DNA of 64,000 bases from Catellatospora sp. KI3 (lineage in GTDB: Bacteria > Actinomycetota > Actinomycetes > Mycobacteriales > Micromonosporaceae): assembly GCF_029948125.1 (NCBI RefSeq), contig NZ_JASAMB010000013.1:161979-225978 (forward strand), read 5' to 3'. A program made the translations under genes and the position numbers. The notes below the pieces were generated by a model, which worked only from the letters and a program-made list of their open reading frames with translations, was not told the DNA's origin and did not search any database. Shown here piece by piece: positions 26,172 to 34,613 of the stretch (position 1 is the stretch's first letter; every line of letters starts with the position of its first letter).

Positions 26172-27350
26172 TCAGCCCTTCCGCAGCCGGATGATGGCCT
26201 CGTCGATGACCTCGGCCCGTTTGCAGAACGCGAACCGGACCAGGTGCCGGCCCGCGTCGACGTCGTCGTAGAACACCTGCGACGGCACCGCCACGACGCC
26301 GTACCGCTGGGGCATGGCCAGGCAGAACTCGACGCCGTCGGTGCCGCCGACGGAGGTGATGTCGACGTTGACGAAGTACGTGCCCTCCGCGCGCAGCACC
26401 GTGAACCCGGCCTCGGCCAGCCCGGCGCGCAGCTGGTCGCGGCGCGACTGCAGGCTGCTGGTGAAGCCGGTGAAGTAGTCGTCGCCCAGACCCAGCGCCA
26501 CCGCGACGGCGGGCTGGAACGGGCCCGCGTTGACGAAGGTCAGGAACTGCTTGACCCGCAGCACCGCGGAGACCAGCGGGGCCGGGCCGCTGGCCCAGCC
26601 GACCTTCCAGCCGGTGCAGGAGAACGTCTTGCCCGCCGACGAGATGCGCAGGGTGCGCTCGCGCATGCCGGGCAGGCTCGCCAGCGGGGTGTGCGGCCCG
26701 GCCGCGTCGTCGAAGACCAGGTGCTCGTACACCTCGTCGGTGACCGCGTACACGTCGTGCTCGCGGCACAGGTCGGCCAGCAGCCGCAGCTCCTCGGCGT
26801 CGAACACCTTGCCGGTCGGGTTGTGCGGCGAGTTGAGCAGCAGCAGCCTGGTACGCGGCCCGAAGGCGGCGCGCAGCTCGTCGGGGTCGAAGCGGAACCG
26901 GCCGTCGGCCCCGGGCCGCAGCGTCACCGGCCGGCGCACCGCCTGCGCCAGGGCGATGCTCGCCGCGTACGAGTCGTAGTACGGCTCGAAGCACACCACC
27001 TCGTCGCCGGGCTCGCACAGCCCGAGGATCGCCGCCGCGATCGCCTCGGTGACCCCCGCGGTGATCACGACCTCGCCGTCGGGGTCGTACTCCAGCCCCC
27101 AGAAGCGGCGCTGGTGCGCGCTGACGGCCTGGCGCAGCACCGGCATGCCGGGGCCCGGCGGGTACTGGTTGAGCCCGCCGCGCAGCGCCGCCTGCGCCGC
27201 GTCCAGCATCTCGGCGGGGCCGTCGGTGTCGGGGAAGCCCTGGCCGAGGTTGACCGCGCCGGTCTGGACCGCGAGCGCGGACATCGTCGCGAAGATCGTC
27301 GTGCCGAAGGGGCGCATCCGGGCGACCAGCGGGTCGGCAGGCGTCGTCAT
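26172..27350 (-). CDS. class I/II PLP-dependent aminotransferase
   Basis: 392 aa, fold type I. NLGQGFPD and NQYPPGPGMPVLR at the N-terminus, NSPHNPTGKVF, TDEVYEHLVFD with the cofactor Asp/Tyr, and the Schiff-base lysine in SAGKTFSCTGWKVGW. This set fits the kynurenine/methionine aminotransferase or DapC-like group; the precise substrate cannot be read. No link to the biosynthetic blocks is evident. Confidence 0.85.
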   Translation of the reverse strand: MTTPADPLVARMRPFGTTIFATMSALAVQTGAVNLGQGFPDTDGPAEMLDAAQAALRGGLNQYPPGPGMPVLRQAVSAHQRRFWGLEYDPDGEVVITAGVTEAIAAAILGLCEPGDEVVCFEPYYDSYAASIALAQAVRRPVTLRPGADGRFRFDPDELRAAFGPRTRLLLLNSPHNPTGKVFDAEELRLLADLCREHDVYAVTDEVYEHLVFDDAAGPHTPLASLPGMRERTLRISSAGKTFSCTGWKVGWASGPAPLVSAVLRVKQFLTFVNAGPFQPAVAVALGLGDDYFTGFTSSLQSRRDQLRAGLAEAGFTVLRAEGTYFVNVDITSVGGTDGVEFCLAMPQRYGVVAVPSQVFYDDVDAGRHLVRFAFCKRAEVIDEAIIRLRKG

Positions 27351-27400
27351 GCGACCATCTTCGCCGGTACGACCGCCGGATGTCGCCCCGGCCCGGCGGT

Positions 27401-28636
27401 TCAGCCGGCCGCGTCGTACCGCCACAGCCGCGGCACCGCCCGCACCAGCGCCGCGACCGCGACCACCGTCAGCGCACCGCCCACGCCGATGGTCCACCGG
27501 GTCCCGACCGCCGCCCCGGCGAACCCGTGCAGCAGGTTGGCCAACTGCGGCCCGCCGATCAGCACCACCGTCAGCGACCCCTGGATGCGTCCCCGCATCT
27601 CGTCCCGCGTGTACGCCTGCGAGATCGCGTTGCGGAACGTGCTCAGCGCGAAGTTCACCGCACCTCCGCACAGCAGCGCGACCAGCGCGAACCGCAGGTC
27701 CGGGGCGAGGGCCAGCGCGACGACGCAGCAGCCCCAGGCCATGGCGGCGCTCGCCATCAGGGCGCCGTGGCGGGTCTGGCGGCTGTAGGCCCCCGACAGC
27801 AGCCCGGCGGCGAAGACGCCGGCGGGGTACGCCGCGTACAGCAGGCCCAGTTGCGTGCCGCCGCCCGGCGGGCCGCCGAAGGAGCGCTCGGCCAGCTCGG
27901 GGTAGAGCGCGACCGGCATCGCGAACACCATCGCGGCCAGGTCGACGGCCAGCACCGCGACCAGCACCCGCTGCCGGGACAGGTAGGCGAACCCGTCCCC
28001 GAGCCGCCGCAGGGTGCCGCCGGTGGCGGGCGCCCCGGTCGGCGGCAGCGGCGGCAGCCCGGTGACCGCCCACAGCACGACCAGCAGGGCCACGGTGTCC
28101 AGCAGGTACAGCGTGCCCAGGCCGAGCACCGGGATGAGGACCCCGGCCAGCAGCGGACCCAGCACCGCCCCGGCGTAGCGGGTCAGGGAGCTGAGGCTGT
28201 TGGCCGCCACCAGCTGCTCCGGCGGCACCACCCGGGGCACGGCGGCGCCCATCGTGGTCATGGTGACGCCGTAGCCGAGCCCCTGCACGGCGACCAGCGC
28301 CAGCAGCAGCGGCACCGAGTCCAGGCCGAGCGCGGTGTTCAGCCACAGCCCGAGGTAGGCCAGTCCGAGCGCGGCGTTGCCGGCCAGCAGCAGGACGCGG
28401 CGGTCCATCGCGTCGGCCAGGGCACCGGACCACAGCGCCGAGGCGACCAGCACGCACAGCGACACCGTCGCCGAGATCCCGACCGTCGCCGACGAGCCGG
28501 TCAGCGTGAACAGCTGCGTCGGTACGGCGACCAGGCTGAACGAGCCGCCGACGGCCGACACGGCCGAGCCGGTCCACAGCCGCCGGAACGCCGGTATCCG
28601 CAGGGGCCGCCGGTCCACCAGGTACGCGCCGATCAC
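27401..28636 (-). CDS. MFS transporter
   Basis: 411 aa with about 12 hydrophobic helices and the MFS motif A region GALADAMDRRVLL between helices 2 and 3. Resembles the EntS/MFS_3 type of drug or siderophore exporters. GTG start 4 nt after the AAC(2') stop, so it is co-transcribed with that gene; a combined modification-plus-efflux resistance role is possible but not shown. Confidence 0.82.
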   Translation of the reverse strand: MIGAYLVDRRPLRIPAFRRLWTGSAVSAVGGSFSLVAVPTQLFTLTGSSATVGISATVSLCVLVASALWSGALADAMDRRVLLLAGNAALGLAYLGLWLNTALGLDSVPLLLALVAVQGLGYGVTMTTMGAAVPRVVPPEQLVAANSLSSLTRYAGAVLGPLLAGVLIPVLGLGTLYLLDTVALLVVLWAVTGLPPLPPTGAPATGGTLRRLGDGFAYLSRQRVLVAVLAVDLAAMVFAMPVALYPELAERSFGGPPGGGTQLGLLYAAYPAGVFAAGLLSGAYSRQTRHGALMASAAMAWGCCVVALALAPDLRFALVALLCGGAVNFALSTFRNAISQAYTRDEMRGRIQGSLTVVLIGGPQLANLLHGFAGAAVGTRWTIGVGGALTVVAVAALVRAVPRLWRYDAAG

Positions 28637-28640
28637 CGGG

Positions 28641-29192
28641 TCACCACACGTCGCCGGTGCGCCAGTCGCAGCCCAGGCCGGTGCCCGGGACCGCGTCCAG
28701 CCCGGTCGGCAGCAGCACGAACACGGCGCCGTCCTCCTCGGGGGTGGGGACCGGGCCGTGGTCGGTGCGCACGTGGCTGGGGCCGGGCCACTCGCGCCAG
28801 CCCAGGCGCCGGTACAGCGGGATCGCCTTCGCGGAGGCGCAGAGGCCGCCCAGCTCGTAGTCCGCGGCGATGACGTCAGCGACCTCGGCCATCAGCGCGG
28901 TGCCCAGGCCCTGCCCGCGCAGCGGCGCGACCACCGCGACCGCCTCGACGTAGCCGGTGTGCCGGGGGGTGCCGTCCAGCCACAGGGTGCGCGGCCGGAC
29001 CGCCGCGTGGGCGACGAGGTCGCCGCCGAGGCGGCCGAGGACGTGGGTGCCGCCGAGGGCGTGCTGCCAGTCGTGGTCGTCGAACCCGTCGGGGTAGGCG
29101 TGGTCGAGCAGGTGGCGCAGTTCGGCGAGCTCGCCGGGGGACAGGTCGGCGGTGGCTGCGCGGCGCAGCGTCATCCGGTCTTGGTCGGGCAT
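28641..29192 (-). CDS. aminoglycoside 2'-N-acetyltransferase, AAC(2')-I type
   Basis: 183 aa GNAT protein. The segments GYVEAVAVVAPLRGQGLGTAL (one of the acetyl-CoA loops, shown here to residue V-A-L), DWQHALGGTHVL, YRRLGWREWPGPS, EEDGAVFVL and the C-terminal CDWRTGDVW match the mycobacterial AAC(2')-I family (its C-terminus is CDWRAGDVW). These chromosomal enzymes acetylate the 2'-amino group of aminoglycosides and may have another physiological role. ATG at 29192 is chosen; a second ATG six codons on is possible. Followed by an MFS exporter in the same operon. Confidence 0.82.
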   Translation of the reverse strand: MPDQDRMTLRRAATADLSPGELAELRHLLDHAYPDGFDDHDWQHALGGTHVLGRLGGDLVAHAAVRPRTLWLDGTPRHTGYVEAVAVVAPLRGQGLGTALMAEVADVIAADYELGGLCASAKAIPLYRRLGWREWPGPSHVRTDHGPVPTPEEDGAVFVLLPTGLDAVPGTGLGCDWRTGDVW

Positions 29193-29218
29193 CCGGACAG
29201 GATGGCACGCCGGGGTGC

Positions 29219-30112
29219 TCAGGCGCTGGGCAGGCGGGATCCCTGCCAGGCCAGGAACGCGTCGCGGGCGCGTACCACCGCCTCCGCGACCGCGAAGGCC
29301 TGCCGCCACCCCTGCTCGTCGAGCTCGTCGTGGTGGCGGAAGTAGGCGAAGAACCAGCCGTCGACGACCTCGGCGCTGACCGGCCGGTCATGCTCGGTGA
29401 GCAGCGTGCGCAGCTCGTCGGTGAGGAACACGCGGGCACCGGCGTGGTCGTGGGTACGGGCGATCAGGTCGAACTTCTCGCCCTCGAAGGCGTCGGTGCC
29501 GAGGATGGCGGCGGGCCGCACACCGCCGCCCCGGCCGGGGTGGAAGGTCAGCCGGGGAGGCCGGACGTCCAGCCGCACGGCGAGAAAGCGGACCAGCAGG
29601 GTCCCCTGTTTGCCCTCCTGCCAGCGGGAATGGGTGGCCGCCTCGAAGGACAGGCCGCCGGCCTGCCACTGCACCCGGTGCATCGTGCGTACGTTCAGGC
29701 TCGACGCGAAGATGCAGCCCGGCAGCAGCCGGACCTCCGCCTCCGGCTCGACCGGGAGACCGTTGGCCCTGGCGAACGCGACCAGGCGGACCAGCCGCTC
29801 GCGGTTGCGCCGCTCGCCCGCCGCGACGAGGGCCTTGACCGCCAGCCCCACGAGCACCGCCCCGGCGAGGAAGACCCCGCCCACGACCACGCTTTCGGAA
29901 TCGCCCTGCGCGACCATGGCGATGGTGGTGATCGCGGCCAGGACGCCGCCCACGAGGCAGCCCAGCGCGGAGCTGCGTGCCCCGGCTCTGGCGAGGTACC
30001 GGGCGGTCTCCTGGCCGAGGTCGCCGCGGCGTGCGGCCTCGAGCACGGCGGCCTGGTCCGAGGTCGCGGGGGTCGTGCGCAAGGGGGTGTAGTCGATCAT
30101 GGCGGGGTTCAT
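29219..30112 (-). CDS. membrane-anchored hypothetical protein
   Basis: 297 aa. Two adjacent hydrophobic helices (about 44-64 and 72-92) near the N-terminus anchor a soluble C-terminal domain of about 190 residues with an even mix of strands and helices (RLTFHPGRGGG, EKFDLIARTHDH, FLTDELRTLLTEHDRPV, DGWFFAYF). I do not recognise the family. ATG 30112 is chosen because TAGTCT (30120-30125) ends 7 nt upstream, giving a leaderless message. A longer GTG-initiated frame exists but would overlap that promoter. Confidence 0.65.
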   Translation of the reverse strand: MNPAMIDYTPLRTTPATSDQAAVLEAARRGDLGQETARYLARAGARSSALGCLVGGVLAAITTIAMVAQGDSESVVVGGVFLAGAVLVGLAVKALVAAGERRNRERLVRLVAFARANGLPVEPEAEVRLLPGCIFASSLNVRTMHRVQWQAGGLSFEAATHSRWQEGKQGTLLVRFLAVRLDVRPPRLTFHPGRGGGVRPAAILGTDAFEGEKFDLIARTHDHAGARVFLTDELRTLLTEHDRPVSAEVVDGWFFAYFRHHDELDEQGWRQAFAVAEAVVRARDAFLAWQGSRLPSA

Positions 30113-30186
30113 TCGCCACAGACTAGTCGGCGTCGTCACGCGTGCAGGTGCTGGTGGAGATCAGTGAGGTCGGGGCGCGGTCGTGA

Positions 30187-30222
30187 GGAGCCCCCGGCCG
30201 TGAGGGGCACGCCGGGGGCTCC
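30187..30222. terminator. terminator after stand-alone ACP gene
   Basis: A 12-bp perfect stem (30187-30198 with 30211-30222), 12-nt loop, 31 nt after the ACP stop on the minus strand. It marks the ACP as a single-gene unit and separates block 2 from the ordinary genes to the left. Confidence 0.75.
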
Positions 30223-30252
30223 GTCCGGGAAGGGCGTCCATCCGCCGACCGG

Positions 30253-30510
30253 TCAGGCGGTGGCGGTCTCCAGGCGGGCGGCGACGGCCGCGCACAGCTC
30301 GCCGACGGTCGAGGTGGCCAGGGCTTCGGCCTCGTCGTCGTCGAAGCGCACGCCGTAGCGCTCCTCGACCCGCACGGTCAGCTCGGCGAGGGCAAGAGAC
30401 TCGAGGTCCGCTCCGGCCGGCCCGAGGGTGGTGTCGTCGTCGATGCCCGTGACGTCGTACTTCATCTCGGACAGCGAGTCGAGGACGAACTGGCGGATCT
30501 CGTTGGTCAT
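30253..30510 (-). CDS. acyl carrier protein
   Basis: 85 aa, four-helix acidic carrier. The phosphopantetheine serine lies in ADLESLALAEL (DSL replaced by ESL) near residue 38. A GGAG ribosome site precedes the ATG. It is transcribed away from the ABC operon from a shared region with a LacI-type palindrome. One of three carrier units in block 2, so acyl chains or starter units are clearly processed on carriers here. Confidence 0.87.
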   Translation of the reverse strand: MTNEIRQFVLDSLSEMKYDVTGIDDDTTLGPAGADLESLALAELTVRVEERYGVRFDDDEAEALATSTVGELCAAVAARLETATA

Positions 30511-30809
30511 GGGGCTGCTCCTCGCTCGTATGACATGACCGCGGCGCGACGGGCCGCACGCCGCCCCGGTCCCCCTTGACCAGCGCAGACGAACAGAAAG
30601 CTTGGTTCAGATTGAGGATCGTCGCTATCCGGACAGTGACCGTACACCTTGGACGGTGGGAGCGCTACCATGACGTTCGGCCAGTTTTTCGGTCGAACGT
30701 CCAAACTAAGTAAGGCCATCTGTTTCAATATCTAGATCGCTCATTGCGCACGCTCCCACGCTTGCCTACGCTGACCTCCGCGCAGTCACCGGCAGCGACG
30801 GGAGCACAC
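30511..30809. other. divergent control region, ACP / ABC exporter
   Basis: 299 nt without a gene. Holds the LacI-type palindrome at 30656-30671, an AT-rich stretch near 30690-30745 that is the likely promoter zone for the ABC operon, and an extra inverted half-site CGCTCCCAC at 30751-30759. No convincing -35/-10 pair could be fixed by eye. Confidence 0.45.
30656..30671. promoter_or_regulatory. LacI/CebR-like operator, copy 2
   Basis: GTGGGAGCGCTACCAT, 13 of 16 positions as in the site at 39505. The core TGGGAGCGCT matches the CebR-type half-site; the right half has one substitution (ACCA for CCCA). It lies 146 nt from the ACP start and 139 nt from the ABC start, so it could serve both. Confidence 0.55.
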
Positions 30810-31766
30810 ATGATCGAGATAAAAGAGCTGCGCAAGTCGTATCGCAGCAAGCGCCGCAACGGCACCACGACCGTCGACGCGGTCAACGGAGTGGACCTGT
30901 CCGTCGCCGAAGGGGAGATCTTCGGCTTCCTCGGCCCGAACGGCGCCGGCAAGACCACCACCCTGCGCATGCTCGCCACCCTGCTCGCCCCCGACAGCGG
31001 CCAGGCCCGCATCGCGGGCGTCGACCTGCTGGCCGACCCCGCCGGAGTGCGCCGCCACATCGGCTACGTGGCCCAGGGCGGCGGCACCTGGGACGAGGTC
31101 ACCGCCCGCGAGGAGCTGGTCCTGCAGGGCCGCATGCACGGCCTGGCCAAGGCCGAGGCCCAGCAGCGCGCCGCCGAGGCCCTGGCCGCGTTCCAGCTCG
31201 ACGAGTACGGCGACCGCTGGTGCAAGACCTACTCCGGCGGCCAGCGCCGCCGCCTCGACATCGCGCTCGGCGTGGTCCACCGCCCGAAGGTGCTGTTCCT
31301 GGACGAGCCGACCGCGGGCCTGGACCCGCAGAGCCGCGCCCACATGTGGGAGGAGGTGCGCCGCCTGCGCGCCGAGGGCATGACCGTCTTCCTCACCACG
31401 CACTACCTCGACGAGGCCGACTCGCTCTGCGACCGGATCGCGATCATCGACCACGGCCGGATCGTCGCCGAGGGCACCCCCGACCAGCTCAAGCAGCAGA
31501 TCAGCGGAAACGTGGTCGTCGTCGGCCTCGGCGGGCCCACCGCGCAGGCCGAGACCCTGCTCAAGGACAAGCCGTACGTGCTCAAGCTCGAGACCGAGGG
31601 CGAGGACGCGCTGCGCCTCTACGTCGACGCCGGTGAGACCGCCATCCCGCAGGTCATGCGCGAGCTGACCGACGGCGGCGTGGCGCTGTCGACCATCGCG
31701 CTGCACCGGCCCAGCCTCGACGACGTGTTCCTGACCAAGACCGGCCGCTCGCTGCGCGAGTCCTGA
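30810..31766 (+). CDS. ABC transporter ATP-binding protein, DrrA type
   Basis: 318 aa. Walker A GPNGAGKTTTLRML, Q-loop YVAQGGG, signature YSGGQRRRLDIALG, Walker B VLFLDEPTAGLDP, H-loop TTHYLDEAD; a C-terminal extension of about 85 residues as in DrrA. ATG 30810 chosen with GGGAG upstream; in-frame codons further up lack a ribosome site. Pairs with the permease 11 nt downstream to form a drug/antibiotic efflux pump, probably self-resistance or export of the block-2 product. Confidence 0.9.
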   Translation: MIEIKELRKSYRSKRRNGTTTVDAVNGVDLSVAEGEIFGFLGPNGAGKTTTLRMLATLLAPDSGQARIAGVDLLADPAGVRRHIGYVAQGGGTWDEVTAREELVLQGRMHGLAKAEAQQRAAEALAAFQLDEYGDRWCKTYSGGQRRRLDIALGVVHRPKVLFLDEPTAGLDPQSRAHMWEEVRRLRAEGMTVFLTTHYLDEADSLCDRIAIIDHGRIVAEGTPDQLKQQISGNVVVVGLGGPTAQAETLLKDKPYVLKLETEGEDALRLYVDAGETAIPQVMRELTDGGVALSTIALHRPSLDDVFLTKTGRSLRES

Positions 31767-31777
31767 GGAGACCCCGA

Positions 31778-32542
31778 GTGAAACTGCTGCGCGACACCTG
31801 GCTGCTGTTCCAGCGCCAGATCCTGCTGATGTGGCGTACGCCGATGTGGCTGTTCTTCGCCATCGCCCAGCCGGTGACCTACCTGTTCCTGTTCACCCCG
31901 TTCCTGCAGAAGGCGCTGGTGCCGATGGGCGCCGCGAGCATGAAGGACGTCTACAACATCTACGTGCCCGGCCTGCTCGTGGTGATGTGCTTCTACACCG
32001 GCCTGTTCGCCGGGTTCGGGCTGCTGGCCGAGGTGCGCATGGGCATCCTCGAACGCGCCCGGGTCACCCCGGTCAGCCGGTCGGCGCTGCTGCTGGGCCG
32101 GGCCGCCCGCGACGTCGCCTCGATGCTGGTCCAGTGCGCGCTGATCACGGTCATGTCGTTCCCGTTCGGGCTGACCGTGCCGCTGCCCAACCTGCTCTTC
32201 GCGTACGTGCTGCTGACCGTCATCGGCCTGATGGCCACGGCGATCTCGTACGACATCGCGCTGACCATCAAGAACGAGGGCGCGCTCGGGTCCCTGCTCA
32301 ACACCATCGGCCAGCCGATTGCGCTGCTGGCCGGGGTGCTGCTGCCGCTGGCGATCGCGCCGGTGTGGATCCAGAAGCTGGCGCTGCTGAACCCGTTCTC
32401 CTGGGCGACCAACAGCGTCCGGGCCCTGTTCTGGGGCAGCCTGAGCGACCCGGTGGTGTGGCAGGGCACGGCCGTGGTGACCGTGCTCGCCGTCATCACC
32501 GTGATCCTGTCGACCCGCCTGTACTCCCGCAACGTCAGCTGA
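31778..32542 (+). CDS. ABC-2 type permease, DrrB type
   Basis: 254 aa, six hydrophobic segments, with an ABC-2 signature region at about 80-115 (MGILERARVTPVSRSALLLG, the usual EKE/ERxxxTP element). GTG start preceded by GAGGAGA. Partner of the ATPase directly upstream. The 3' end overlaps the converging KS-like gene by 8 nt. Confidence 0.88.
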   Translation: MKLLRDTWLLFQRQILLMWRTPMWLFFAIAQPVTYLFLFTPFLQKALVPMGAASMKDVYNIYVPGLLVVMCFYTGLFAGFGLLAEVRMGILERARVTPVSRSALLLGRAARDVASMLVQCALITVMSFPFGLTVPLPNLLFAYVLLTVIGLMATAISYDIALTIKNEGALGSLLNTIGQPIALLAGVLLPLAIAPVWIQKLALLNPFSWATNSVRALFWGSLSDPVVWQGTAVVTVLAVITVILSTRLYSRNVS

Positions 32543-33374
32543 CGCCGGCGTCGAAGGTCGCCAGGGACAGGTAGCCCAGCAGCGGATCGTAGTCGGCCAC
32601 GAGGACCTCGTGGCCGACCTGCTGCCCCGCCAGCGCCCACCACACGCCGGTCAGCGGCTGCCCGGACGGTGCCACGCGCAGCCGCTGCTGCGGCACCGCG
32701 TCGGCCGCGTCGGCCAGCCCTGACCCCAGCACCACCGAGGCCCCGCCGCCCGCGGCCTCGACCGCCGCCAGCAGCAGCTTCGCCGCCTGCCCGGCGTCGG
32801 TGCCCGGATGCTGGCCGAGGTCGCGCAGCCGGGTCGGCCCGGTCCGCTCGCACAGCAGCCCCACGGCCGCGTGCCGCTGCGGCACCAGCCCCGGCGCCGC
32901 CGTGGGGTACGGGAGTCCGGACTGCTCCGCCACCAGCACCAGTACCCGCGCGCACGCCTCGGTGCGCAGGTGCTCCCGGGCCAGCCGCAGGGCGGTGAAC
33001 GCGGCCGCACTGCCTTGGTCGCAGACCGCGAACGCCTGCGGCCCGCCCGGACAGACATGGCTGAGGTACGTCGCCGTGGCCCGGCCCGGCCGCAGGTCCG
33101 GTACCGCGAACGCCAGCACCAGCAGGTCCACCGGCTCGTCCGGCCGTACCGCCAGGCCGACGACCTCGGCGGCCATCTCCCCGTAGCTGTGGCCCGCCGG
33201 TCGTCCGCCCGGCGCCAGGCCGTACGGGCGGACCAGGTCGTCGACGAACGCGTCCAGGGCGTCGCCGTGCTCGGGCGGCAGCAGCGCAGGCGTGTCGAAG
33301 GTCCGCCGCGCCATCCGGGTGACGCAGAGGTCCACGGGCGGGCTGGGCCGGCTGGGTGCGCTATCGGTGAACAC
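32535..33374 (-). CDS. truncated thiolase-fold (KS-like) protein
   Basis: 279 aa, shorter than a KAS III (near 310-330). The first half looks like a ketosynthase N-domain, with a Cys in the nucleophile position (Cys118 in FAVCDQGSAAAF). In the second half I cannot find the His of PHxxN or the usual Asn; the corresponding strand reads VLGSGLADA. It ends the seven-gene operon that also encodes a full KAS III-like enzyme, so a heterodimer such as PqsB/PqsC, where one subunit is degenerate, is a good model. GTG start has GGGGAG upstream. Confidence 0.65.
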   Translation of the reverse strand: MFTDSAPSRPSPPVDLCVTRMARRTFDTPALLPPEHGDALDAFVDDLVRPYGLAPGGRPAGHSYGEMAAEVVGLAVRPDEPVDLLVLAFAVPDLRPGRATATYLSHVCPGGPQAFAVCDQGSAAAFTALRLAREHLRTEACARVLVLVAEQSGLPYPTAAPGLVPQRHAAVGLLCERTGPTRLRDLGQHPGTDAGQAAKLLLAAVEAAGGGASVVLGSGLADAADAVPQQRLRVAPSGQPLTGVWWALAGQQVGHEVLVADYDPLLGYLSLATFDAGVS

Positions 33375-33409
33375 AGGCAGCTCCCCGCGCCCGCCGGACC
33401 GCCCGTGCC

Positions 33410-33679
33410 TCAGCCGACCGCATGCCCGGCCACGTAGTCCGCGAGGGTCGCCACCGTCTGCAGGTGCACCTCGTCGAACTCCTCCACGTCGATCTGGATC
33501 TCGAGTTCGTCCTCGACGGCCAGCAGCAGTTCGAGGGTCGACGCCGAGGTCAGGTCCAGTTCCATCAGGCCGGTCTGCTCCGAGACGCCGGGCAGTTCGT
33601 GCCGCAGGACCTGCGGCAGCAGGGCGCAGATGCTGCCGACGACCCGTCGGCGCAGCTCGCTGTCGATCTGGGTGCTCAT
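33410..33679 (-). CDS. acyl carrier protein
   Basis: 89 aa. Acidic carrier with the attachment serine in LDLTSASTLELL near residue 45 (DSL is replaced by TSA). Flanked by the KAS III-like and KS-like genes, so these probably act on chains bound to it. ATG with GGAG upstream; 13 nt after the KAS III stop. Confidence 0.85.
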   Translation of the reverse strand: MSTQIDSELRRRVVGSICALLPQVLRHELPGVSEQTGLMELDLTSASTLELLLAVEDELEIQIDVEEFDEVHLQTVATLADYVAGHAVG

Positions 33680-33692
33680 GTCGATCTCCGTG

Positions 33693-34613
33693 TCAGTGTT
33701 GGAAAACCATCGCCGAGAAGGTCGCGCCGCGGCCCGCGCCGGCGGCGGCGATGACGTACCGGTCACTGGGGCGCAGCCGGTCGCGGGCGGTCTCGTAGTT
33801 GATGAAGGCGTCGGCGCAGAACACGTGCCCGTAGCGGGCGATGTTGTCCAGCACCACCCGGCCGGTCGGCAGGCCGATCCGGCGGCACACCTTCTGCCAC
33901 GAGATGAGGTTGACGTTGTGCGGCAGCAGCAGCGCCACGTCGTCGAGGGGCAGCCCGGCCCGCTCGACCGCGGCCAGGATCACCTGCCCGAGGATGGCCG
34001 GGTACTGCCGCTGGAAGTCCAGCGCCACCTCCGCGTGCTCGCCGTCGAACTCGCCGCGGGTGCTGCTGGCGAAGGCGAGCAGCCGGTCGCGCGGGCCGCC
34101 GCTGGCGACCAGGCAGGCGGCGCTGCCCTCGCCGAACAGTGACGTCTCCGGCAGCAGCCGCGACTCGCGGGTGAACGTCTTCTCACCCGCGACGACCAGT
34201 GCCAGCGCGTCCGGGTCGGGGTCGGCGGCGAGCAGCCGCCCCGCGATGTCGAGGGCCTGCAGCCCGGACGCGCAGGCCTGCTGGGTGACGGTGAAGGCGA
34301 GCGCCCGGTCCAGGCCCAGTCGGCGGCACAGCTCGTGCAGCGGATTGTGCGGGAACGGCGCGCCGACGGGGATGGCGCGGGCGTAGATCACGTACCGGAC
34401 GAGGTGTTCGCGGCCGCGCAGCGGTTCCAGCCGGGCGGCGGCGGCCAGCAGCAGGTCGAGCAGGGTGCCGTCGTCGCCGCGGATCTCGGCCAGGCCGTGG
34501 TACCGCTTGAACACCTTGACCTGCATCGGCTCCAGGCCCAGCTCGTCGGCCAGGTCGTCGATCGGGATGCGGCGCTCGGGCAGGTACGCGGCCACCGCCA
34601 GCAGCGCGGTCAC
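33693..34613 (-). CDS. KAS III-like acyl transferase/ketosynthase
   Basis: 306 aa, thiolase fold. Cys114 in QQACASGLQA is the nucleophile and His232 in LLPHNVN is the second residue. The third position, Asn in FabH (GNTSAA), reads YGHVFCADAF, so His263 takes its place. This departs from decarboxylating FabH and resembles KAS III relatives that transfer acyl groups to other acceptors (CerJ, PqsC groups); which one is not clear. GTG start overlaps the upstream stop by 4 nt. Substrate is likely an acyl-ACP or acyl-CoA supplied by the AMP ligase or E1 pair. Confidence 0.82.
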   Translation of the reverse strand: MTALLAVAAYLPERRIPIDDLADELGLEPMQVKVFKRYHGLAEIRGDDGTLLDLLLAAAARLEPLRGREHLVRYVIYARAIPVGAPFPHNPLHELCRRLGLDRALAFTVTQQACASGLQALDIAGRLLAADPDPDALALVVAGEKTFTRESRLLPETSLFGEGSAACLVASGGPRDRLLAFASSTRGEFDGEHAEVALDFQRQYPAILGQVILAAVERAGLPLDDVALLLPHNVNLISWQKVCRRIGLPTGRVVLDNIARYGHVFCADAFINYETARDRLRPSDRYVIAAAGAGRGATFSAMVFQH

